Shown piece by piece: positions 13,801 to 26,700 of a DNA stretch of 64,000 nucleotides (position 1 is the stretch's first letter; each line of letters starts with the position of its first letter). The translations under genes were made by a program, and so were the position numbers. The stretch spans positions 372,001 to 436,000 of the forward strand of contig VWZS01001985.1 of assembly GCA_013397075.1 (NCBI GenBank). The letters run 5' to 3'. The stretch is from Rhabdornis inornatus. Its lineage: Eukaryota > Chordata > Aves > Passeriformes > Rhabdornithidae. The notes under the pieces are model-generated. The model was not told the origin of the DNA. It made no database searches and saw only the letters and a program-made list of their open reading frames with translations.

Positions 13801-16800
13801 GTGGAGGTGGCACGTGAGGACATGGTTTTGTGGTGAATGTGGGTGATGGTTGGATTTCAGGAATTTTTAAGGACATCCTTAAAAATTTTGTGATTCTACC
13901 TCCACTAACTCTGGTCCACACAAGGAACCCCTTTGGGTGGTGGGGACTCCCTCCAAGGCCATAACTTTGTGGGAGCTTTTACAGCTGATCACTAAATGCC
14001 CTTGTACATGTGGGCAAGGCAGGAGGATGGGAACAACTCTCAGCCAAGCTCCTGCCCCCTCGCCAAAGCTGGTGTGACTTTCCCAATGGATCAGCGCTGG
14101 CAGCAAGTGTCCGAGTGTTACTCATGGCTGTCTCTGACATCTCTCTTACCATGGTGCAAACCTGGGTTATTGGTTTGGCTCTCAGTGCCTCAGCTCTGTG
14201 TTTTTCACCCCAAGGTGTTTAAGCAGCCCTGGCCAGGGATCATGCGCACACTGTACGGAAAGCACCAGCAGTTTGAAACCATTTACTTCAAGAAGTTTCC
14301 TGGGTACTATGTGACAAGTGATGGTAAGTGGGTCCAGGCTGCTGTGGTCACAGGGGCCTGGGGACAGCAGTGGAAATCTTGCCCTGTCCTGCCCTCAGAA
14401 TCCCTTATCAGTTGCTCCAAGGGCTGGCACTGCTGCCTCACACTCATTTCTGGCTATTTTTAGGTTGCAGAAGAGATAAAGATGGTTATTACTGGATCAC
14501 AGGGCGAATTGATGACATGTTGAATGTTTCTGGTAAGAAGGAGTTTTGTCTTCAGTGGGGACCAATGTGCTTTCTGACACCTTGCTTTGTGACACTTCTG
14601 CATCCATTTCAAAAGCCACCTGCTTTATGGGGATGGTTCTGCATCTGTGATTCTTCCCAGCAATCTGTCCTCAAAGTGGGTGCAGTTGCTGGGTCAGGGT
14701 TATTTCAGGGACACACAAGCCTGTGACTTGGTGACTTCCTGCACCATTTTCTCTGGAGACAAAGCCTTGGAGGGAAGGAACCTTCTGTAACCATCCAGGG
14801 CACCTCTGCTGAAGGATTTAGGGCCACAAGGAATCACAGAGTTTGGGCAGAACCATGGAGTTGCTAATCTAACCTGCTGCTCCATGGAGGGCTCACCTCA
14901 AAGCTGGATCAGGCTGCTCAGAGCTCTGAAGGTTCTCCCACGTCTCTCGACTGAGTCTTTTTGATTCAGCTGCTTCTCAGCCCATCATTTTCCATATACT
15001 CTATTTAATAGTTCCCTCCCTCCTTTCCTGCAGCCTGTATCCTCCAGGTATGGCCTGCTGGCTCTGAGGTACTGCTTTACTTGTCCCGTGATCAAATCAG
15101 ATCCTTTCACCTGATCAGCAGAGCCTGACTCTCCACCAGCTGATCATTCTGAGAGTTGATCACCTTCCTGTGGCTTTCTGTGACAGCAGTGCTGGGGTGG
15201 AGTGCCAGAGCACGGGTGGAGTGCCAGAGCACGGGTGCAGGAGCAGAGGTGTGCAGGACTGAGCTGTGCCCCTGCCCAGGACATGGTGTGTCACTGGCCC
15301 TTCCTACAGCATTGGTCTGGAGCCTGGACTCTGCAGATCCAACCTCTTCCTTTGCACCTTCCAGCTGACCATGTGGGCAGGTCTCCTCTTGCCAAATCCA
15401 GCTCCTCAGCCTGTGCTTTGGAAGGGCATCACTGTAAACTGTTCATGATCTGTTCCAGAAAGCAGCCTGAAGGTGGGAGGGGAACAGCCAGGGGAGGTGG
15501 CTGACACCTGGCAGCTTCCAGAGCTCTGCAGGAATGAGTTTCACTCTCCAACTGTTGTCCTTTCTCAAGCACATCAAACTGATGCTCTCAAATCTGTAGT
15601 TTAGGGCCTTTTACAGCCTCAGGCCTCTTCCTGCAGATCTGTGAAGCTCTGCCTCCCCCTTGTTTCCAGGCCACTTGCTGAGCACGGCAGAGGTGGAGTC
15701 GGCCCTGGTGGATCACGCGGCAGTGGCCGAGGCCGCCGTGGTCAGCCACCCCCACCCCCTGAAGGGCGAGTGCCTCTACTGCTTTGTGACCCTGAGAGAG
15801 GGCCACGAGTTCACCAAGAACCTCACAGATGAGCTCAAAAAACAAGGTAGCTACAGCCAAATATTGGGGAGCAGGCAGGGGGAGGAGAAGTGATGGAGGG
15901 GTTAAGGGCTTGGGTGCTTGCCTGTGGAATGCAGCGTGGACAACTGCCACAAGGTGCCTCTTGATTACAGAGCACTGCTGACAAAGATTAAAATTAGTTC
16001 TCCTGGCCCTTGGCTGCTCATGTGATGCCATCTCTGCCTCATGGCAGCCCTGTGAGGGACTGGGGTGCTCAGCAGGCTTTTGTTTGCAACAGGACTCTCC
16101 CTGGCAGACTGGGACATCCTGGGAGGATCACGGGGTTTCTTTAGGGTGGTGCTCTGCTTGTTTGTGCTCTGCTCTCAAGGAGCTGCTTTGCTGCAAACTG
16201 CTGCATTGAATACACAAAACAGACCCATGGCAGCTTCTTCTCTGGAGGAACCCAGGAGTGAATCAATCCTTGCTCTGTCAAAATGGTCATGGTGTTGGTT
16301 GTAGCCATTAGGGAGGTCTCTGGAAGATGGAGGGAATGAAGAAATGAGTGGTCTTGCTGCTGAGGAGATGTGCGTATGGCCCTGTTGGCATTGCAGGTCT
16401 CGCTGTCCCCTCCCACTGTGTGGAGGATCAGCCCCAGGCATTGCCCTGCCAGGTGTCCCAGGAGCTGGGCTCTGTGTTTAACCTTCCATCCTGACTGGAA
16501 AGGATGTGTGGCTTCTTGTCCCTACAACGAAAATACTTTTTTTTGCAGTCAGAGAAAAAATTGGGCCCATAGCAACACCTGATTACATCCAGTACGCCCC
16601 CAACCTGCCCAAAACCCGCTCAGGTGAGTTCCAGAGATGGTGCTGGGGAGGGCTAGACAGCTCCTGCCAGTGGAAGTTGATCAGCCCTGCTCTGCTTGTC
16701 CAGGGCTGCTCAGATTAGGGGAGGTGCAAGCTCAGGGCAAGCAGGATGTGCAGGTCTGGTACTTCCCACTTCTGCTAAGGATACTGAAGAGATATCCTGA

Positions 16801-17205
16801 CTTCTGGGGAGAGGGACTTTTTATATGGACAGATAATGAAGGACAAGGGGTGATGGTTTTGAACTGGTGGAGGGCAGGTGTAGATTAAATAGACATAAGG
16901 AAGGAATTGTGAGGGTGGGGAGGGCCTGGCACAGGGTGCCCAGAGCAGCTGTGGCTGCCCCTGGATCCCTGGAAGTGTCCAAGGCCAGGTTGGATAGTGC
17001 TGATCTTTAAGGTCCCTTCCAACCCAAACCATTCTGGGATTCTGACTCCTGCTTCCTTTTCTTGGCTGTCATTACAGGAAAGATCACCAGACGGATATTA
17101 AGGAAGATTGCCAAAAATGACCATGATCTGGGGGACATCTCCACCTTGGCAGACCCGGGCATCATCAAACAGCTTTTCAACAGCAGATGTGAAACTAAGC
17201 AGTAG
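4878..17205 (+). CDS. ACSS2: Acetyl-CoA synthetase, cytosolic/nuclear (ACSS2), 3' part of gene
   Basis: ACSS2 activates acetate to acetyl-CoA through an acetyl-AMP intermediate, for lipid synthesis in the cytosol and histone acetylation in the nucleus. Sixteen exons with consensus splice sites: 4878-4969, 5451-5554, 5837-5909, 6693-6768, 7656-7770, 11004-11141, 11383-11553, 12332-12465, 12701-12833, 13253-13309, 13582-13662, 14215-14323, 14464-14532, 15670-15846, 16549-16623, 17078-17205. They join into 576 codons plus TAG; human ACSS2 has 701 residues, so about 125 N-terminal residues lie upstream. Visible adenylate-forming motifs, in order: YTSGSTGKPKG (P-loop, across the exon 6/7 junction of this list), TADIGWITGHSY, VGEPINPEAW, DTFWQTETGG, GYYWITGRIDDMLNVSG, and the C-terminal TRSGK whose lysine matches human Lys661, the acetylation-regulated catalytic residue. 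The reading frame is intact. The protein resembles human ACSS2 throughout, so the assignment is firm; only the start is missing. Confidence 0.97.
11004..11553 (+). other. ACSS2: ACSS2 exons carrying the ATP-binding P-loop and acetate-pocket motifs
   Basis: Two phase-0 exons (11004-11141 and 11383-11553) hold the most diagnostic part of the enzyme. The first ends in YTSGSTGKPK; the second begins with the glycine completing the A3 phosphate-binding loop and continues through the WCTADIGWITGHSY segment, which lines the acyl pocket in acetyl-CoA synthetases. The tryptophan in that segment is the residue known to restrict the pocket to short acids such as acetate, so acetate specificity is expected. 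Confidence 0.93.
13790..13905 (+). mobile_element. CR1 LINE fragment (diverged)
   Basis: The pattern GTGGAGGTGGCACGTGAGGACATGGTT ... TTGTGATTCT resembles the CR1 3' region, but it is short and diverged. Confidence 0.55.
14825..14990 (-). mobile_element. CR1 LINE fragment
   Basis: AATCACAGAGTTTGGGCAGAACC and AGCTGGATCAGGCTGCTCAGAGC follow the inverted CR1 layout, in an ACSS2 intron. Diverged. Confidence 0.6.
16800..17044 (+). mobile_element. CR1 LINE fragment, 3' end
   Basis: Ends in AAGGTCCCTTCCAACCCAAACCATTCTGGGATTCTG, the conserved CR1 tail, immediately before the last ACSS2 exon (33 bases from the acceptor AG). The upstream TGGCACAGGGTGCCCAGAGCAGCTGTGG block is also typical. Confidence 0.88.
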
Positions 17206-18875
17206 CAGCAGGACCTGTCCCTGCTGAGCAGAACAGTGGCAGTGGCACCTGATGAGCAGGTCCCTCCAACAGCCGCTGCCTGCCTGGGAAGGAAACCTTC
17301 ACCCGTTGAATTGAATGTACCAATCGTAGGAACGAGGGGAGTCTGGCTCTGGAGAGGCCATGTCCATGCCCTGGAGAGGCCATGTCCATGCCCTGGATGA
17401 GGTGTCTGTTACGTTCTAGACGGATGTCACACATCTGAGGGTCAGCCTGCTACACAGAGGAACTCGTCCTCCTCGCTTTTCAGCACCTCGTTCTTGATTT
17501 TAATTTTATTTGGGGGGTGGGGGAGAGGCTGTTAATTTTCTTTATGTCCTGGAGGGGCCCTTGTGCACAGTGGGAAGGAGCTTTGGGGGTTGGAGTGGAG
17601 GTGATGCTGGAGTTACTCAATGCAGGCAGGCCTGGGAGGTGCATCTGCCACTGCCCACAGAGCAGCTGAGTTTGCTTTTGTCCTCAGAGTGCTGCAAGCT
17701 GCAGGAGCACTGCAGCAGCCACATCTTCACTGCACAGCTGTGCTCATCCTGCATCCACTGTCCTCCTGCTAGCACAGCGTCCTGGAGCCTCCAGGGGAGT
17801 GGGGCAAGGCTCCAGGGAGCTCTGGGCTTTAAACAGGATTTTTGGGGCAATGTGATACCAAGATCTGCTGCTTCCTCACTGTATTGTGCCAGCTGGTGCA
17901 TTGTCCCCAGTCCAAGGTCCTTCACTGGCCATGGACACTGCAGGGAGGCAGGAAGGGAAAAGCCTTGGTGTAACATGTTCCACAGAGTCCTGGTTCCTCC
18001 AGCCCTGCTGCCACCAGCTCACAGCTGAACCAGAGCTGGAGCAGCTGGATGCTCCTCTTGTGTCCTGGAGGAGGACTGGGAGCTGTTACACCAAAGGGTG
18101 GAGGGGGAATGGAGCCAGGCAGAGGCACCTTTCCCATGGCACCATGAGCACTGCTGCAGCAGAGAAACCAACGCAGGCAGGGCTGTGGGAGTCCTACACA
18201 TTTTCATTCAGGAAAAAATAGTGGGAGATGTTTAAAGTCAGTGTTTGCTTAAATCTGACATGGCTTAAGGATGATCAGAACTAAAGGCCCCCAAACCTTT
18301 TTCCCAAGAGCCTGACCACCACCACGGTCCTGCCAAAGCCATCCTTCCTCCCGTGAAGGACATTTAACTCCAGCCAGGGCTGAGCTGGGGCTGATACCTC
18401 CTTTGCAATGTCTCCATGAAACCTGCATGTGAACTTGATTTTGCACTTAAACCAAAGGAGAACGGGGTTTTAAAGCTTGCTGCAACAGCTGTTTTGGGGA
18501 GTGCCAGTGGACAGGGATTACCTGCAACCTGAGCTGACTTGAGGCTGGAAAGGAGAGCAGCTGCCTCTGGTTTGGGGTGCTCAGGGCTGATGTTGGGGTG
18601 CTCTGCTGGGCTGTTGGCCAAGTCCCAAATCTCACTTGTTACCTGCTGCTCTCACTGGCACAGCACCTGTGTCACCTGTAACCTTGGTGCCTGCCTGTGT
18701 CCCATGTGTCCCCACAGCTCTGTACCACTGGATTGTGCCACCTTGGTGACAAGGATTCCTACATCATTGTTCCTCCTGTTACTCTTTGTCAGCTATGTAA
18801 TTTTGGCTGAAAAACAGCAAGAATTTAATGCAAAATGGAATAAAATTCAAGAAAATAAAATGGAAACAGGCTTGG
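17206..18875 (+). other. ACSS2: ACSS2 3' untranslated region
   Basis: Sequence from the ACSS2 stop codon to the predicted cleavage site, about 1.65 kb. No coding sequence is supported here. It contains a perfect 22-bp tandem duplication at 17351-17394. The end is set by the poly(A) signals at 18839 and 18854; an earlier cleavage site cannot be excluded without transcript data. Confidence 0.7.
17351..17394. repeat. 22-bp perfect tandem duplication in ACSS2 3'UTR
   Basis: 17351-17372 and 17373-17394 are identical copies of GGAGAGGCCATGTCCATGCCCT. Local slippage-type duplication, just after the ACSS2 stop codon. Confidence 0.9.
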
Positions 18876-18910
18876 AGTGTGTGTGGGTGGTAGGTGCTTG
18901 TGTGCTGTCG
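18839..18910 (+). terminator. ACSS2 polyadenylation signals and GT-rich downstream element
   Basis: Two overlapping-range AATAAA hexamers at 18839-18844 and 18854-18859 are followed, about 10-50 bases later, by a strongly GT-rich run (about 18869-18906). This is the usual arrangement of a vertebrate cleavage and polyadenylation site. It is the best candidate for the ACSS2 transcript end. Confidence 0.75.
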
Positions 18911-20785
18911 AGTCCGAGTCCAGGGTGTTTAATGCAGTTGGAGTGGCTGTGCCAGAAACCAGGATTGGCGATGGGGAGGGGCAGGTTCCTGCCAGCATGA
19001 TGTTTTTCTATGGACTGGGATTCACTGTGGCTGGCTGTGCTGGCTCCAGGGCAGCAGCCAGTGCTGCCCCAATGCTCATGGAAAGCACAAGACAGCGTGA
19101 TACCCACATGTCACCACCCCCTGCATGCAGCACTGGTGCCAGGGAGCTGGGGGAGGCTCAGGGCTTTCAGCTCAGGGCTGCTTCACCTCCACCCCAGGCC
19201 TAGTCCCCTTCCAGGCACAGCCATGGATCTCTGCACACCTGGACAGCTGTGCCCCTGGGCTCAGACAAACCTGGCACAAAGAGCAGTCAGATTGCACATT
19301 CCTTTTAATCTCTGGCTTGGGGTAATCAATCCCCCAACAAACACCCAGGAATCCCAGTTTCAGCCACACTTGAAGAATGGAGCAGTTTCCCAGGTGACTG
19401 ATTGGTGATTGATGCCACAGCAGCAAAGAGCCAGCAGGGCTGTCACTCAGCACACCCATTCTGCAGGAATTCTGCTTTTGTGCTGGTTCTGCCACTCAGC
19501 ACATCCATTCTTCAGGAATTCTGCCTCTGTGCAGAATTCTTCTGTGTAACTGACAGGGCTGGGCTGAGGCTGCCTGGGCTCTTCACTGCCAGAAAGGTGC
19601 AGCTTTTAGGGCTGAGGAGGAAAGGGGGCTAGAGGAAGAGGCAGAAAACCTTGAGCAGGAGAGCCCACACTCCTCCACTGCTGTTCCCATTGATCCATAA
19701 AACCTGGAGGGAGCCACGTCTCCCTATGCACTGGTACTGGTCCCAGAGTAAGGTGCTTGGAGCTGGGGCTGTGCTGCCCAGCCTCCCCTGTAATTCCTTT
19801 GTTTCCTCACCACAGAGCTCCCAATCTCAGCAGGACTATTCCCAAGGCTGGGGCTCCCTGACAGGAAGATGCTCAGTGTTTGATTTGCAGTGGGATGCAC
19901 TGGCACAAGCCCGGGGTGATTCGGGATTTATCAGCACACACAAGGCTCCAATTCACTGCTGCCTTGGGAGCTGCCTTGGCAGCTGCCTCCATCTCTGAGG
20001 GGTTCTTACATCAGCCTCTGGAGATCCGCTGGACAGGGCTGAAGGAGGCAGTGGGAGCGCGTCCTAAACCCTGCACTGCTGCCTGCCCTGCGTGGCACAG
20101 AGGCACTGTTTGGGACGAGCACTCAGTCCAATAAAACAGGAGCTGGGCAAAGCAAAACCAAGCAAGAGGCCCTTGGGCAAAATACCCAGGGCAGCTGTGC
20201 CTGGTGCAGGAACCCTGAGGATCCTCAGGCGCAGGGGAAAATAGAAATCAGGACAGCAGCAGCACAGAAAGGAGGGCTGCAGGGGCTGAGTGGAGCTGGG
20301 CTCTCCTCTTTAAGCTGGAGAGGACTGAGGCACTGGATGAAGATAAAGGCTGATGCTTGCCCATCCACTTTTCTCCTCTCATTCCTTAGGCTGTGTATGT
20401 CTCCAGAAATCATGCAGCATCAAGGAGCTCAGAAGTGGGAGCAGCACAAAGACCTGTTGTGGCACGTTGACCCTTTGTTCTACGGCCCCCTGTCCCCAGG
20501 CCAGGCCCCAAGGGAACATCCAGAACCCTGCAGTCCTGGGAGTCACAGCTGGGCTGTGCCCAGGGCAAGGCCCCCTGAGCAGGCAGAGCAAGGGAATCCT
20601 TCTTCCTGGAGGGGGAATCACCAGAAGAAGCTGGGGCTGGCACCCAGGACCTTTGAGCAGCTGCATCACACAGTCCCTCCTCACAGCCTCCAGCACACTG
20701 GACCTTGGCAAGCACACTCTAAGGAGAAACTCCTGGGGCAGATCAGCTCTTCAGGCAGCAGAGAGGAGGGTGGGGCCATGGCTCC
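18911..20785. other. Convergent spacer between ACSS2 and GSS (includes GSS 3'UTR)
   Basis: Tail-to-tail spacer. The GSS 3'UTR must occupy the part next to 20786. On the minus strand no AATAAA is obvious close to the stop; an ATTAAA variant (TTTAAT at 19304-19309 on the plus strand) is the nearest candidate I see. A 49-bp imperfect tandem duplication begins at 19444 and repeats at 19493. No supported gene. Confidence 0.5.
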
Positions 20786-23700
20786 TCACACCAGGTAGGG
20801 CGTGTCCAGCACGGCCACCCCGGCTGCCACGCCGCCGTCCGCGTGCTCGATGGCCTTGGTGCGCAGCAGGTGACCAGCGGCCTCGTTCAGCACCAGCTCC
20901 TGGCCCTGCCTGCAAAGGACAGGGAAACTGAGCCCCTGCAGAGCACAGAGCTCCTGCCATTTCTGTGGGGCAGCAGGATGCACCTTCCCTGTCAGCACAC
21001 AGGGCAGAGCTGAGCCCCAGGGCTAACGTGGGAGCCCCTGCAGTGGTGGCTGCACCAGCCATTCTGCAAATGGGCAGTGCCAGGGGCTGCATGCTGCCAA
21101 AGCTCCTTTGTTCCCAAAACTGTGAAAAGGACTTTCATTTATACCCTATGGAAACGTGGCCTATAAGGGTTTTAAACAAAAGCAGCTCCTATTAAGTTTG
21201 AACAGGCATTAGGCGTTCAGGTATTTCAGAGCTCACCAGGGCTTCAGAAAAATCACACATGTGGCTGCATCCAGAACCCAAGAAGTGCTCCCAGAAATCA
21301 GGGATGAGACACATTGATCCCAAGATCCTATTACACCAGTAAATGCCAGCACGAGCCCTATGGTTTTCCAGCAGCTCGTTTGGCAGACGGTTCAGAGCAG
21401 CAGCTCAGCATGTGCACACACACTCAGAGCTGCTGCCAGGGACACAGACTGAATGGTCACATCTGTCCCCTGCCTCTGCCTGTCCCCAGACATCTGTCCT
21501 GTGGCTGTGCTTGGGCAGCACTGAGGGCAAAATGCCCCTGCTCCATGTCAGGAGCAGGGAACTGCCCTGGAATACAAGCACATTCCTCACCTGACATAGA
21601 CACCAAAGATCCCAAGCTCAGAAATGCACTCGGACATTTGGAGGGGACTGTGAGCCCTCAGCAAGTAATTCAGTGCTGGCTGGGGTCTGATCTTATCCAT
21701 CAAGATGTAGGAGGTTCTCTCAGGGCTGTCCTTGACCTTCTCCAGAACCTCCCTGAGCTCTTCACCATAGAGGTTGTTCCCTGGCAAACAAAACCAGCAC
21801 ATCAAGCCCTTCCAGGACAGCAGAAGCCCCTGGCCCCAGCTATGTGGCCCTGGCAGCTGAAATAACCCAGCCCTTGCCTCCCCAGGTGTTACATGGGCTT
21901 TCCACATCCAGCACCAGGGCCTTGGAACTCCTCTGAAGCAACACTGACTTAGTGGCAGGACTAGTCCCCATGGCTACAAGTAGCCACAAGCCACCCTTTA
22001 TCCCTCAACACAAGATCAGGAGCTGACAGAGCTACTGCCTGTCCCAAATACAGCACAAACCACAATGGAAACCCCCAGGAGCCCAGCCCAGCTCATACCT
22101 CCACAGCCCAGCTCATACCTCCACCTTCACGCTGAGGCTTCAGCACGAAGCGGTCAGGGTCAGCGATGGCTGTGGCAGCTATTCTGTCACCCTCTTCACC
22201 CTGGCAGGGAAGGATGGAAACAGGTGGACATCAGCAATAATTTCTTCATGTACAGGGTGGTTTCACACTGAACAAGCTGGATGGAGTCACCAGCCCTGCA
22301 GGTGTTCAAGGAATGATGGCATGTGGCACTCAGTGCCATAGTTGATAATGGTGTTTGGTCAAGGGTTGGGCTCAATGATCTTGGAGGGCTTTTCCAACCT
22401 AAATGGTTCTGCCAGCAGCAAAGCATCAGGGAACAGCAGGGGCTCCTCAGCAGATCCCTCTGAGCAGAGGCATCAACAAATTCCCCAAGGACCACAACAA
22501 AGACCTCTCTTCTTTTGAGCCAGAGAGAACATGGGTGCATGTCCATCCCTGCTCCATCCTTGCTCCCACTCACCTCGTCCAGGGAGTAGAGTCCTGCAAA
22601 GGTGGCTCTTATCCGAGCAATGGCCTCAGGGTGGCCTGGCAGCAGCTTCTCCAGCATGCCTGGCCGGCTGAGCTCCTGCTGCACCTTCTTGGTGCCTGCC
22701 AGCTGTGTGGCAATGTCGGGGCACTTCACTGCCCGCGACCTCTCCAGCAGCAGCCGCGCCTCCCAGTTCTGAGGCAGCGAAGGAGCAACCACCCCGTGAG
22801 GGAAAAAAAAAACACACAAAAGGTTTGCTTTGCTCTTTTCTGTGCAGTTACTGACATATGGTTTGTCTCCTCCCTGCCTGCTGGCAGGGACAGGGGGTGG
22901 GAGTAGCACTCCAGAGAAAAGCAGACATGAATTTCCCACCACCTCTGGGAGCAGCACAGTCAGATTAATCCACTGTGTGCTCCCTCCCCAGCTTGTCCAG
23001 TGCTGCCACCTCGAGACACCAACGAGATCTGCTCTGTGCTATTATTACCTGCAGCCCGATCGTGCCAAGAGAGCACAGACTGATCTGTAGACCAAGTCTG
23101 AAACCTTTAAGCAGGTGCTCATACCTGTGTTAACCCCTATTGTACAGAAGCAATTCAGTGCTGCACTAAGGGATCACCCCCTGTAGAAGAAAGCCACCCA
23201 TTTTTCTTACTGCAGTGTCACCCACCTGCTCTCCGGAGTCACAGCCTCCCAATGCTCTCAGCCACACTGGGCAGGACCGACCCCACCCCAGACAGGGTAG
23301 CTGTCCCTGGAATTATTTTGAGCTCCCTGGGCAGTACCCAGCTGGTGGTTTCTGGGGCAGGGAGGTGGGTACTGACCTGCTGGTTGTAGACCTGGGGCAC
23401 GTAGCCCTCTCTGTAATACACCACTGCAACCTCCTGGCCATCCCTGGAATGGAAAACAGAAGTGCTCACAGAGCCAGGCCCAGCCCTGCTTGACCCCAGC
23501 ACCAAGGGAGGATCACAGCCTCCTGCCCCTTCTTCTTCACCTCTGCCTTTCTGCTCCTGCCTGCCTCTGCCAGAGCAAGCTGAACACTGCAAGCCCTGGC
23601 TCCTCTCCACTGAACCACAGCTTGGCCTGTCCCAAGACACAGGGAGCTGACATCCAGCCTCTGCTCTAACCAAAGGCTCAATAATTCTGACACCCAGCTC

Positions 23701-26700
23701 AGCAGAGAGGTAAGCACCTCATTTTTAACAGGTTTTACCCCATTCTGGCCTGGGGGACTCAGCCTGGAAAAAAGGAGGTTCAGGAGGGACCTTCTGGTTC
23801 TGCACAACAGGAGGGGACAGCCAGGAGGGTTGGGCTCTGCTCCCAGGGAATAGGGACAGGAGGAGAGGGAACAGCCTCACCACGGGAGGTTTAGATTGGA
23901 AATTAGGGAAAATCTCTTCACTGAAAGGGTGGTCAAGTACTAGGACAGGTGGCTCAGGGCAGTGGAGGGACTTGAAGATGTGGGGCTGTGGCACTTGAGG
24001 ACATGTTCAGTGGTGCTGGGTTACAGGCTGGACTTGATCTCAGAGGTCTTTTCCAACCTTAACAGCTCTGTGATTCTCGAAGCTGGAGAGAACAAGGTTC
24101 TTCTCCTGTGGCAATTCAAGGTAGGACATTAACTCAACAACTTGAGAACCACCCTGTCAGGGCTGGGCTGGCAGCACAGCTGTAGCACCACACGCCCCAG
24201 CTTGGCCTCAAAACTGTGCACTTGGTGTGGGAGCTGCTGGAAGGCAGACAGGAGGCACCCCACAGTGACAAGCGAGGATGCTCAGGAGGAAGCACAAGGG
24301 ATACAGTTTCCCCTCAACTATCCAGCCATGACAAATACATTCATTAATTAAACACAGCACAGACCCCAAAGGCTGAACCTGGTAAAATCAGCCTCACTAC
24401 AGAAAAATCACTGTCATGAAACCACATCTTCCCTTAGGTTCACACAGCTCCCAGCACATTACCTGGAAATAGGACAAACGTCACACTTGGGACCAACTGG
24501 GAGGCTGTGATCCTCCCGTCCTGGTCTCCACAGGGAGCAGGCAAGACACTGTGCAAGTTCAAACCCACGAGATCCCCAAAGGACATGGAATGCTTCCTCC
24601 TCCAGCACTAACAACCAGCCCAGCTCCCACTGGCAGAGTAGCACGTGAACAGTAAACAGGAAATGGCTCTGTAGAAGCCTCTCAAATGGCCTGGGCTGTT
24701 CAGAGCAGACCTTTGTGGAGGAGGTAAAGATCCCACAGAGCAATGAAGAAGGAAGCCTGAAGAAGGGAGATTATGGTTGCAGCTGTAAGGGACTGATATG
24801 TGTCTGTAAAACCTCACCACTGTGAGCACAAAACCATCTCAGCTCCAAGAGGAAGCAGCAGCCGCCTGGAGCATGGAAGACAACTGCTTTCTCACACAGT
24901 CACTACTCACACTCAGCTCTGGCTGCAAGCTCTCCCTGGCAGCCCCGTGTGCCCGAGGGCAGGCAGGAATGCACACCTTGGCTCATACTCACATGTACAG
25001 CCTCCTGCTGGCATCCAGAGAGCCCTGCTCAAACACATCCCGGAACCGCTTCCTCACCACACGGATATTCCTGCAACAGGAGTGCAAGAGTCACCAGGCT
25101 GGGCAGAGCTGCTTGAGCTGCAAATCATGGGTGGAGTCAGTGACTGCAGCAAGGAAGATCTGCAGGTTCCTTCACAAATAGCCTCAGGATTTGTGCTATG
25201 GAGCCAGAGAAATCCTATAGCCCAAAAAACTCCCTGTTTAGGAACTCATCCTATGTTTCCTATGATCTGCCAGCGGTTTGCTCAGCTTTCCATACCAGAA
25301 ACTGAATCATCTCCTTTCTTTCCCCTCCCAGGAAAATTCAAACTTTACCTGTTCCAAAGCTCATTTTCTACACAACGCTGATCAAAAATATTCCTCTGGA
25401 CTTCCTCCACCAGAAACATCACCACAGCCCTGGAAGAGATACCAAGGACATCATTAAACCCATAAACACTCCACATGCTCCTAGCTGGATCACCAGCTTT
25501 CCATCTCTGTGATTCAGGCTCCCTGCACTGCTCCTGTTCATGTTCCCCTGCTCTGTCCTTACCTTTGGGACCCATAGAGCTCCCAGGCTTTGGCAATTCC
25601 CAAGGCCAGTCCCTTCGCTGGGTTGTTGGGCAGCAGGTGTGATGCCTCCTCAGTCTTTCCCAGGACTTTCAACACCAACCTGTGGAACACAAATGCTGTA
25701 AATGCCATGTTCATGCCCAGCTGGACCAAGGGACCAGCTTAGAGAGCACAGGGGCCGTGCAATGCAGCTGCTGCAGTGCCAGAGGTGCTGCTCACCTGTG
25801 GACGTCGGCGGTGCGGGAGGTGAGCCCCCCAAAGCTGGCAGCAATGGTGTTTATCTCTATCTGCCTCAGAGCTGCTTTGCCATCCAGCCCACAGTCAAAC
25901 ATGTAATCCGAGCGGTTGATGCCCAAAAACACAGTCTGGAACACAGGGAGGGGAGCTGAGGTCTCCTGTTGCCTTTAACTGAAAATCCTTTTGATGACCT
26001 TGCTTCAAAATTCTCCCGGGGCAGATCCAGTCAGAGAATCCAGAATGGTTTGGGTTGGAAGGGACTTCAAAGACCACCTCATCCCAACCCCTGCAGTGGG
26101 CAGGGACACCTTCCACTAGACCAAGTTGTTCCAAGCCCTGTCCAACCTGGCCTTGAATATTTTCAGGGACGGGACAGCCACAGTTTCTCCAGGCAATCTG
26201 TGCCAGCACCTCACCACCTGCCCAGTAAATTTCCTAATATCTTATCTAAACCTATTCAGTGTCAGTTTAAAGCCATTCCCTCTTGTCCTGTCACCCCCAG
26301 TTTGATAAAAAACACTGCAAGTCACACACCTGGGTGCTCTGCCCCCTGCCCAGGGCCCACAGCCCTCTCAGAGCTCCAGAGGAGTTGCCAACACTTCCTG
26401 AGAGTAAAGGAGCTTCTGCAGGGATGGCCTGACCGGCCACCCTGTGTCCTGTTGGGACCACCCTGCAGGTCCCAACAGGACACGTGTCCCTGCACACTCT
26501 GAGGCTCCCAGAGGACAAACCACATGAAGTCCTCCCTCTCCAGGCCAGGCTGTTTCCAGCAGCACCAACCAAAGAGCTCAGCTGTTCAATAGGGCAGGGT
26601 CCTGAGCTCACCAGCCGTGACAAGACATTGCAGCACAGGGAGTGACCAGCCAGGGACAGCTCAGAGTCCACAGTGCCAAAGCTTGCTGCCACAGCCCAGG

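Noticed and set aside
20130..20136. AATAAA on the plus strand as an alternative ACSS2 poly(A) site
   Set aside because: It lies 1.3 kb past the stronger double signal with its GT-rich element, and has no such element of its own that I can see.
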